Part shown: positions 45,538 to 52,115 of the stretch, one piece after another
Layout: every line of letters starts with the position of its first letter
Position numbering within the stretch: position 1 is the first letter of the stretch
NCBI GenBank assembly: GCA_044506885.1
Contig: JBIQKC010000014.1
Coordinates: 1-64,000 of the forward strand
DNA: 64,000 nucleotides
Direction: 5' to 3'
DNA from: Croceibacterium_A sp044506885
GTDB taxonomy: Bacteria > Pseudomonadota > Alphaproteobacteria > Sphingomonadales > Sphingomonadaceae
Position numbers and translations under genes: made by a program
The notes under the pieces: model-generated
The model's input: only the letters and a program-made list of their open reading frames with translations
The model's database searches: none
Told to the model about the DNA's origin: nothing

Positions 45538-45561
45538 TTGGGCTGGGAGTTGTCGGCGCCG

Positions 45562-47154
45562 TCACGCCTCGCTCCGCTCCGGCGCTTTTGCCGCCGCATC
45601 CCGATCACTGGGCCGATCACCGGGCCGATCGCCGGGCATGAAATCCTCCGGCCAGTGCTTCAGCGCGCTCATCACCGGGTAGGGCGTGAAGCCGCCGAGC
45701 GCGCACAGCGAGCCGAACTTCATCGTCTCGCACAGGTCGGTCAGCAGGCCGATGTCCTGTTCGGGCAGGCGGCCGGTCTTCGGCGCATTGTGCATCACCG
45801 GCAGCACTTCGACCGCGTCGGCCTTGCGCCCGCCGGCGCGGATGCGGTCGATCAGCTCGACCCCGCGCACCGCGCCGATCCGGCACGGGGTGCACTTGCC
45901 GCAGCTTTCGGCGGCGCAGAACTCCATCGCGAAGCGCGCCATCGAACCCATGTCGGCGCTGTCGTCGAACACCGTGATCCCGCCATGGCCGATCAGCGCG
46001 TCGGCGGCGGTATAGGCTTCGTAGTCGAAGCGGATGTCGAACTGGTCGGGGTGGAGATAGGCGCCCAGCGGCCCGCCCACCTGCGCCGCCTTCACCGGGC
46101 GGCCGGACTCGGTCCCGCCGCCGATGTCGTGGATCAGCTCGCGCAGCGTGATTCCGAACGCGGTCTCGAACAGGCCGCCGTGGCGGATGTTGCCGGCAAG
46201 CTGGATCGGCATCGTGCCCTTGGAACGGTCGATGCCCAGCGCGCCGTATTGCGCGGCCCCGCCTTCGTCGAGAATGTGCGGCACGGCGGCGAGGGTCAGC
46301 ACGTTGTTGACCACTGTCGGCCGCCCGAACAGGCCCTCGATCGCCGGCAGTGGCGGCTTGGCGCGCACTTCGCCGCGCTTGCCCTCCAGGCTGTTGAGCA
46401 GCGAGGTTTCCTCGCCGCAGACATAGGCCCCCGCGCCCACGCGCACCTCGCAGCGGAACGGGGCGATGATCTGCGCGCACAGGCGCAGCGCCTCGTTCAG
46501 CTTGCGGATCGCGTCGGGGTATTCGCTGCGGACGTAGATATAGCCCTGGCGAGCGCCCACCGCCTCGCCGGCGATCGCCATGCCCTCGATCAGCGCATAG
46601 GGATCGCCCTCCATCACCATCCGGTCGGCGAAGGTGCCGCTGTCGCCTTCGTCGGCGTTGCAGACGATGTACTTCCGCTCGCCCGGCGTATTGGCCACGG
46701 TCTTCCACTTGATGCCGGCGGGGAAGCCCGCGCCGCCGCGTCCGCGCAGCCCGGATTCGAGCACTTCCTCGACGATCCGCTCGCTGCCGATGCGGCGCGC
46801 ACGCTCCAGGCCGGCCCAGCCGCCGGTCGCCGCGTAGTCTTCCAGGCTCGTCGGCCGCGTGCGCCCGGCGCGGGCGAACGTCAGCCGCTGCTGGCGGGCG
46901 ATGAACGGATGCTCGACGATCTCGCCGATCGACTTGTCGCTCGATCCGTTCAGAATCGCATCGACGTCGGCCATCGTCGCCGGGCCGAAGCCGGCGCCGT
47001 CGATCTCGACCAGCGGTTCGAGCCAGTGCATGCCCCAGCTCGAGGTGCGGTGAACCTCGCAACCCTTGCGGGCGAAGGCCTCGGCCAGCGCGTCGGCGCC
47101 GAGGGCGCGGGCCAGCGCATCGTCGGAAATGCGCACGATCGGGGTTCCGGTCAC
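45562..47154 (-). CDS. fdsB: NAD-dependent formate dehydrogenase beta subunit
   Basis: 530-aa flavin subunit that passes electrons to NAD, homologous to NuoF. FMN/NADH site GLRGRGGAGFPAGIKWK and CNADEGDSGTFADR, VGAGAYVCGEETSLLNSLEG, and 4Fe-4S motif ESCGKCTPCRIG. GTG 47154 overlaps the fdsG stop (GTGA). The C-terminal tail GDRPGDRPSDRD is encoded by a 12-base tandem repeat (45601-45636) and is probably disordered. Followed by mobA in the same direction. Confidence 0.95.
   Translation of the reverse strand: MTGTPIVRISDDALARALGADALAEAFARKGCEVHRTSSWGMHWLEPLVEIDGAGFGPATMADVDAILNGSSDKSIGEIVEHPFIARQQRLTFARAGRTRPTSLEDYAATGGWAGLERARRIGSERIVEEVLESGLRGRGGAGFPAGIKWKTVANTPGERKYIVCNADEGDSGTFADRMVMEGDPYALIEGMAIAGEAVGARQGYIYVRSEYPDAIRKLNEALRLCAQIIAPFRCEVRVGAGAYVCGEETSLLNSLEGKRGEVRAKPPLPAIEGLFGRPTVVNNVLTLAAVPHILDEGGAAQYGALGIDRSKGTMPIQLAGNIRHGGLFETAFGITLRELIHDIGGGTESGRPVKAAQVGGPLGAYLHPDQFDIRFDYEAYTAADALIGHGGITVFDDSADMGSMARFAMEFCAAESCGKCTPCRIGAVRGVELIDRIRAGGRKADAVEVLPVMHNAPKTGRLPEQDIGLLTDLCETMKFGSLCALGGFTPYPVMSALKHWPEDFMPGDRPGDRPSDRDAAAKAPERSEA
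45601..45636. repeat. 12-bp tandem repeat at the 3' end of fdsB
   Basis: Three units of CCGATCACTGGG / CCGATCACCGGG / CCGATCGCCGGG in a row. They are translated on the minus strand as PGDRPGDRPSDR near the FdsB C-terminus. Confidence 0.85.
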
Positions 47155-47582
47155 GATGCGTCTCCGATCACTTCGGCGAGCCTTGCGGCATCGAGCCGGG
47201 CGTGGAGCGTATCGCCGACACGCGCCGCCGGGCCGGCGCTGCACAGGCCCAGGCAATAGACGGTGGTCAGCCTGACGCGCTCGCCGGCGGCGCTCTCGGC
47301 ATCCGCGATCAGCGCCTCGACGCCGCGCGCCTTGCACGCTTCGGCGCGGCAGATCTGCACTTCCGGGCGCGGATCCCGCTGTCCGCGGAAATCGTGATAG
47401 AAGCTGACCACGCCGTGGACGTCGGCCCGGCTGAGATTGAGCCCCTTGGCGATCAGCGCTTCGGCTTCGGTATCGACACAGCCGAACGCGTGCTGCACGT
47501 CGTGCAGGATGGGGATGAGCGGGCCTTCCCTCTCGCCATGTTCGGCCAGGATCTCGCCGATCCGCTGTTCCTTGGTACTCAC
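47151..47582 (-). CDS. fdsG: NAD-dependent formate dehydrogenase gamma subunit
   Basis: 143-aa NuoE-like subunit with one 2Fe-2S cluster. Cys ligands are in ICRAEACKARG and VYCLGLCSAGPAA. The N-terminal helix bundle has ILHDVQHAFGCVD. It overlaps fdsB by four bases and lies three bases after fghA, which puts formaldehyde and formate oxidation in one transcription unit. Confidence 0.95.
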   Translation of the reverse strand: MSTKEQRIGEILAEHGEREGPLIPILHDVQHAFGCVDTEAEALIAKGLNLSRADVHGVVSFYHDFRGQRDPRPEVQICRAEACKARGVEALIADAESAAGERVRLTTVYCLGLCSAGPAARVGDTLHARLDAARLAEVIGDAS

Positions 47583-47585
47583 GAA

Positions 47586-48413
47586 CTAGAGCCTTTCCGC
47601 GTGCCAGGCGATGTGCTCGGCCATGAAGGTCGAGATGAAGAAATAGGAGTGGTCGTAGCCTTCCTGCATCCGGATCGTCGCCGGAATATCCGCCTCGCGG
47701 CAGGCCGCGTCCAGCAATTGCGTTTTCAGCTGCTCGCTGAGGAAGTTGTCCGCCGTGCCCTGATCGACCAGCAGATCGGGCAGGCGCGCGCCGTCCTCGA
47801 TCAGCGCGCAGGCGTCGTAGGCGCGCCACGTCTTGCGGTCAGGGCCGAGATAGCCTGACAGCGCCTTTTCTCCCCACGGGCAGTTCAGCGGGCTGACGAT
47901 CGGGGAAAAGGCGCTGGTCGAGCGGAACCGGCCGGGATTGCGCAGGGTGATCGTCAGCGCGCCATGCCCGCCCATCGAATGGCCGGTGATCCCCTGCCGC
48001 GCCATGTCCACCGGGAACTCGGCGGCGATCAGCGCGGGCAGTTCGTCCTCGATATAGGACCGCATGCGGAAATTCGCCGCCCACGGCTCCTGCGTCGCAT
48101 CGACGTAGAAGCCCGCGCCCTTGCCGAAGTCGTAGGCTTCGTCATCCGGCACATCGTCGCCGCGTGGGGACGTGTCGGGCGCGACGAACACGATTCCGTG
48201 TTCGGCGCAGGCCCGGCGGTATTCGCCCTTTTCCATCACGTTGGCGTGGGTGCAGGTCAGCCCCGAAAGGTACCACAGCACCGGCAGCTTCGCCCCGGCC
48301 GCATGCTCCGGCACGTAGACCGCGAAAGTCATATCCGTGCCGGTGGCGGCGGACCGGTGGCTGTAGACGCCCTGGTCGCCGCCGTGGCTGCGGTTGGTTG
48401 AAAGCACGTCCAT
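47586..48413 (-). CDS. fghA: S-formylglutathione hydrolase
   Basis: 275-aa esterase D-type hydrolase releasing formate and glutathione. Catalytic Ser146 (GITGHSMGGHGAL), Asp in LVDQGTADNFL and His in EGYDHSYFF. YLSGLTCTHANVMEKG and DTSPRGDDVPDD are family motifs. The ATG at 48413 matches the expected N-terminus (M-x-x-x-S-x-N-R-S-H-G-G), although its upstream sequence is pyrimidine-rich, so translation may lean on coupling. Takes the product of the formaldehyde dehydrogenase two genes upstream. Confidence 0.96.
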   Translation of the reverse strand: MDVLSTNRSHGGDQGVYSHRSAATGTDMTFAVYVPEHAAGAKLPVLWYLSGLTCTHANVMEKGEYRRACAEHGIVFVAPDTSPRGDDVPDDEAYDFGKGAGFYVDATQEPWAANFRMRSYIEDELPALIAAEFPVDMARQGITGHSMGGHGALTITLRNPGRFRSTSAFSPIVSPLNCPWGEKALSGYLGPDRKTWRAYDACALIEDGARLPDLLVDQGTADNFLSEQLKTQLLDAACREADIPATIRMQEGYDHSYFFISTFMAEHIAWHAERL

Positions 48414-48434
48414 CGGGAAAAATCGGGCGCGCGC

Positions 48435-48812
48435 TCAGTGGCGCATGTGGAAGGCGCAGATCTTGTTGCCGTCGGGATCGCGCAGATAGGCCCCGACCGA
48501 CTGGTTGGGCGCGCGCTCGCGCGGTCCCGGCTCGCCGTCACAGACGCCGCCGGCGGCAAGGCCGGCCTCGTGCCACGCGGCCACCGTCTCGTCGTCCGGC
48601 GCGGCGAAGCCCAGCGTGCCGCCGTTGGCGTAAGTGGCGGGTTCGCCGTTCAGCGGCTTGCCGACGATGAAGGTGCCGCCCGGTCCGGCATAGACCAGTT
48701 GCCCCGCTTCGGGCGGAACCACGTTCTGATAGCCGAGCACGCCCATCGTGGCGTCGTAGAACTTGCGGCTCTTCTCGATGTCGTTGGAGCCGAGGAATGC
48801 GTGCGTGAACAT
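48435..48812 (-). CDS. VOC (glyoxalase/bleomycin-resistance) family protein
   Basis: 125-aa vicinal-oxygen-chelate protein with two beta-alpha-beta-beta-beta modules: FTHAFLGSNDIEKSRKFYDATM at the start and GAYLRDPDGNKICAFHM at the end. Candidate metal ligands are His4, Glu13-region residues and His in CAFHMRH. A good site, GGAGAGG, precedes the ATG. It is placed between formaldehyde dehydrogenase and S-formylglutathione hydrolase. A role with a glutathione adduct (a glyoxalase or an S-hydroxymethylglutathione-forming activity) is possible, but nothing specific is proven. Confidence 0.88.
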   Translation of the reverse strand: MFTHAFLGSNDIEKSRKFYDATMGVLGYQNVVPPEAGQLVYAGPGGTFIVGKPLNGEPATYANGGTLGFAAPDDETVAAWHEAGLAAGGVCDGEPGPRERAPNQSVGAYLRDPDGNKICAFHMRH

Positions 48813-48966
48813 AGGGACCTCTCCTGTGAGCTAGCCATTAGACGCGAAAATAGGGTCGTTCAAGTATCCGAACATTTCGTGTCCATGAAATCCCTGGCGG
48901 AATTTCACGGAACCGAAGTCGTCTCTGGTCCGGGCCGTTTCAAGCCCGGCCTTCGCCACCGGCGGA

Positions 48967-50079
48967 TCAGTATACCACGACGCTGCGGATGCTCTCGCCC
49001 GCATGCATCAGGTCGAAACCCTTGTTGATCTCTTCCAGGGTCAGGACATGGGTAATCATCGGGTCGATCTGGATTTTCCCGTCCATGTACCAGTCCACGA
49101 TCTTCGGCACGTCGGTGCGGCCCTTGGCCCCGCCGAAGGCGGTGCCGCGCCAGTTGCGCCCGGTGACTAGCTGAAACGGCCGGGTGGCGATTTCCTTGCC
49201 CGCTTCGGCCACGCCGATGATCACGCTGGTGCCCCAGCCGCGGTGGCAGCATTCCAGCGCCGTGCGCATCACTTCGGTATTGCCGGTGCAGTCGAAGGTA
49301 TAGTCCGCGCCGCCGTCGGTCAGCTCCAGCACCCTGGCGATTGTCTCGTCGCGGTTCATGCCCTTGGTGTTGAGGAAATCGGTCATGCCGAACTTGCGGC
49401 CCCATTCCTCGCGCGTTGCATTGATGTCGACGCCGATGATCCGGTTCGCGCCCGCCAGCTTCGCGCCCTGGATCACGTTGAGGCCGATGCCGCCGAGGCC
49501 GAACACCACCACGTTGTCGCCCACTTGCACCTTGGCCGTGTTGACCACTGCGCCCACGCCGGTGGTCACGCCGCAGCCGATGTAGCAGCTGGTCTTGAAC
49601 GGCGCGTCTTCGCGGATCTTCGCCACCGCGATTTCCGGCAGCACGGTGAAATTGGAGAACGTCGAGCAGCCCATGTAGTGGTAGATCGGCTGCCCCTTGT
49701 AGGAAAAGCGCGTCGTCCCGTCGGGCATCAGCCCCTTGCCCTGCGTGGCGCGGATCGCGGTGCACAGGTTGGTCTTGCCCGAAAGGCACGATTTACACTG
49801 GCGGCATTCCGGCGTGTAGAGCGGGATCACGTGGTCGCCCGGTTTCACGCTGGTCACGCCCGCGCCCACTTCGCGCACCACGCCCGCGCCCTCGTGGCCC
49901 AGCACGCTCGGGAACAGGCCCTCGCTGTCGAACCCGTCCAGCGTATAGGCGTCGGTGTGGCAGATGCCGGTGGCCATGATTTCCACCAGCACTTCGCCCG
50001 CCTTCGGCCCCTCGAGGTCCAGTTCGACGATCTCCAGCGGTTTCTTGGCTTCGAAGGCGACTGCGGCGCGGGTCTTCAT
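48967..50079 (-). CDS. frmA: S-(hydroxymethyl)glutathione dehydrogenase / class III alcohol dehydrogenase
   Basis: 370-aa zinc alcohol dehydrogenase oxidising the formaldehyde-glutathione adduct. Catalytic-zinc Cys in ATGICHTDAY, structural-zinc Cys set CRQCKSCLSGKTNLC, NAD motif VFGLGGIGLNVIQGAKLAG and Arg/Thr features of class III (RATQGKGLMPDGTTRF). The ATG at 50079 gives MKTRAAVAFEAKKPLEI, the family start. First gene of the formaldehyde-oxidation series. A large imperfect hairpin at 50103-50149 lies directly upstream. Confidence 0.97.
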   Translation of the reverse strand: MKTRAAVAFEAKKPLEIVELDLEGPKAGEVLVEIMATGICHTDAYTLDGFDSEGLFPSVLGHEGAGVVREVGAGVTSVKPGDHVIPLYTPECRQCKSCLSGKTNLCTAIRATQGKGLMPDGTTRFSYKGQPIYHYMGCSTFSNFTVLPEIAVAKIREDAPFKTSCYIGCGVTTGVGAVVNTAKVQVGDNVVVFGLGGIGLNVIQGAKLAGANRIIGVDINATREEWGRKFGMTDFLNTKGMNRDETIARVLELTDGGADYTFDCTGNTEVMRTALECCHRGWGTSVIIGVAEAGKEIATRPFQLVTGRNWRGTAFGGAKGRTDVPKIVDWYMDGKIQIDPMITHVLTLEEINKGFDLMHAGESIRSVVVY

Positions 50080-50102
50080 GGCTGTCCTCGATAGTTGATG
50101 AA

Positions 50103-50149
50103 GCAAACGATTCGTGTGCCCGGCTCATTGGCCACACGAAACCGTTTGC
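50103..50149 (-). promoter_or_regulatory. Large imperfect hairpin between the MFS gene and frmA
   Basis: GCAAACGATTCGTGTG (50103-50118) pairs with CACACGAAACCGTTTGC (50133-50149), about 15 pairs with one bulge. It follows the MFS stop by 26 bases and precedes the frmA ATG by 24. It may be a terminator without a strong T tract, or a leader or operator structure controlling the formaldehyde operon. Confidence 0.5.
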
Positions 50150-50175
50150 CAACCCCCACAGCGGGCGCGGCCTGG

Positions 50176-51528
50176 CTATTTGGCCGCGTCGCCCTGGGTT
50201 ACCGCATCGCCGTCACGCTCCGGCAGCATCAGGAACAGCAGCAGCGAGACCACCGAGCCCATCGCCATGATGACGGAGACCGTCAGCAGCTCGTCGTTGC
50301 CGAGCCAGGTGAACAGCGCCCCGGCGATGATCGGGCTGCCCGCCGCGCCCAGGCGGCCGACGCCGAGCACGAAGCCGGTGCCGGTGGCGCGGGCATAGGC
50401 GGGGAAGCCGCGCGCGAAGGCGGCGTAGTACCCGCTGATCGCGGCATTGGTGAAGAACCCGGTCAGGATCGTCGCCCATTGCCAGCCCGACAGCGTCTCG
50501 CGCCCGAGGCCGAACGCGCCCACCATCACCGCGCCGATCAGCAGCATCAACGCTGTCGGCCACTTGATGCCCAGCTTGCCCATCACGAAGCCGAACAGCA
50601 GGCTGCCGAAGAAGCCGCCCACGTTGGCCCAGGTCAGCACGGTCGCCGCATCGCTCGGGGCATAGCCCGGCGGGTAATCGGCCACGATCTGCACCGCGAA
50701 CTTGAGGATGTAGTAGAACGTGATCGTGTGGAACATGTAGCCGAAGGCCAGCAGCAGCGTGACCGGGCGCAGCTGCGGGTTCGACAGGATGTCGGTGACC
50801 TTGGGCTTGGCGGCCCCGGCGGCGGCCTCCGGCAGGCTGTCGATGGCCGGCTTGCCGAAGGCGGCCAGCGTCTTGTTGACCCCCGCCAGATCGCCCTTGG
50901 AGGCGCGATAGGCGGCGGTTTCGGGGATGATCAGCATCACGATTGGGATCAGCGCCGCGGTCACGATGGCGCCGAAATCGAACACCCCGCGCCAGCCGTA
51001 GGTCGGCAGCAGCCATTCCGAAGCCGCCACGCCGCCGATGATCGCGCCGAGCGGATAGCCGGCGACATAGGCGGCGATCGCCGTGCGCCGCCAGGCCAGG
51101 TTGCTGCTTTCGGCCGTGACCGCATTGGTCGCCGCCAGCATCCCGCCGATGCCGATGCCGGTGATGAAGCGATAGGCGACCATGTCGGTCACGCCCACGG
51201 CGTGCCCGGCCATCCACATGCCCCCGGCCATCAGCACCAGGCAGCCGATCATGGTCAGCTTGCGGCCGAACTTGTCGGCCATGCCGCCCAGCAGCACCGA
51301 TCCCACGCCCATGCCGACCAGTTCGGCCGACAGGACCACGCCCAGCGCGGCGCGTTCGATCCCCCATTCGGCGGAGATGCCCGGCGCCGCGAAAGCGCTG
51401 GAAAGCACGTCGAACCCGTCGAGCGCGTTGAGCAGCACCATCATGACGATGACGGCCCATTGCCGCCAGTTCATCGGCGCATCGTTGATCACGGTGATGG
51501 GGTTCGCGCCCCCGCCTGCTGCTGCCAT
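50176..51528 (-). CDS. MFS transporter, aromatic acid:H+ symporter (AAHS) type
   Basis: 450-aa permease with 12 predicted transmembrane helices. The first helix carries the AAHS signature LLNALDGFDVLSSAFAAPGI (conserved D-G-F-D), and the loop 2-3 motif is GGMADKFGRKLTMIG. AAHS proteins (PcaK, BenK, VanK) import aromatic acids. It lies 30 bases after the MarR gene in the same direction. The adjoining lignostilbene dioxygenase suggests a lignin-derived aromatic substrate. The exact ligand is unknown. Confidence 0.92.
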   Translation of the reverse strand: MAAAGGGANPITVINDAPMNWRQWAVIVMMVLLNALDGFDVLSSAFAAPGISAEWGIERAALGVVLSAELVGMGVGSVLLGGMADKFGRKLTMIGCLVLMAGGMWMAGHAVGVTDMVAYRFITGIGIGGMLAATNAVTAESSNLAWRRTAIAAYVAGYPLGAIIGGVAASEWLLPTYGWRGVFDFGAIVTAALIPIVMLIIPETAAYRASKGDLAGVNKTLAAFGKPAIDSLPEAAAGAAKPKVTDILSNPQLRPVTLLLAFGYMFHTITFYYILKFAVQIVADYPPGYAPSDAATVLTWANVGGFFGSLLFGFVMGKLGIKWPTALMLLIGAVMVGAFGLGRETLSGWQWATILTGFFTNAAISGYYAAFARGFPAYARATGTGFVLGVGRLGAAGSPIIAGALFTWLGNDELLTVSVIMAMGSVVSLLLFLMLPERDGDAVTQGDAAK

Positions 51529-51558
51529 GTCGCTAGTGTCCTCTCCCGTATGCGGGCA

Positions 51559-52023
51559 TCATTCGTGGATTCGCGTCAGCATTTCCACCAGTTTTTCAAC
51601 CTCGCCGGCCGTGAAGCGCGACTTGAGCCACTTCTCGTGCTCGGCGATGCAGTCCTTCGCTTGGGCCAGCGCGCCGGCTCCGGCGTCGGTCAGGAACAGC
51701 GCCTGCTTGCGCCGGTCGCTGTCGGATTGCTCGCGCCGCATATAGTCGCGGTCCTGCAAGCGGTTGACGATGGTCATGGTCGTCGCCCGGTCCATCCGCA
51801 GCCTGCGCCCCAGGTCGATCTGCGAGATGCCCGGCCGGTCCGCGACCAGCCACAGCGCCGAAACCTGTTTCTGCGTCAGGCCCAGGTTGGCGAACGATTC
51901 GGTGAAGTGGCGATAGACCGCGCCATGCGCCAGCCGGATATGAAACCCGAGAATGTCGTGCAGCGCGCCGAGCTCGTCCTCCGGCGCCGAATCCTTGCTT
52001 TGCGTCAATGCGACCGCGCTCAC
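51559..52023 (-). CDS. MarR-family transcriptional regulator
   Basis: 154-aa winged-helix regulator: FANLGLTQKQVSALWLVADRPGISQIDLGRRLRMDRATTMTIVNRL is the HTH region, DRDYMRREQSDSDRRKQALFL the wing. GTG 52023 (VSAVALTQSKD) is preferred; a TTG at 52056 would add 11 atypical residues. MarR regulators of aromatic catabolism are typically released from DNA by a pathway ligand such as an aromatic-CoA or acid. Divergent from the dioxygenase gene with an operator-like sequence between them, and followed by the MFS gene. The same sequence type occurs 20 kb away at 32577. Confidence 0.92.
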   Translation of the reverse strand: MSAVALTQSKDSAPEDELGALHDILGFHIRLAHGAVYRHFTESFANLGLTQKQVSALWLVADRPGISQIDLGRRLRMDRATTMTIVNRLQDRDYMRREQSDSDRRKQALFLTDAGAGALAQAKDCIAEHEKWLKSRFTAGEVEKLVEMLTRIHE

Positions 52024-52059
52024 CCGCCCCCACCTTTGCCCCGTCCACTTGCGCAATTG

Positions 52060-52078
52060 TTAGTGGAGCATACAATCT
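52060..52078. promoter_or_regulatory. Operator-like sequence in the MarR/lignostilbene dioxygenase promoter
   Basis: TTAGTGGAGCATACAATCT, within the imperfect palindrome TTGTTAGTG..GCATACAA (52058-52075). TACAAT (52071-52076), with TTGCGC 16 bases before it (52049-52054), makes a plausible promoter for the dioxygenase, so a bound repressor would block it. It is very similar to the palindrome at 32577-32596. Confidence 0.6.
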
Positions 52079-52115
52079 CGCGCAACCTTGGCGGATTCAA
52101 GGAGAGGAACCCCCC

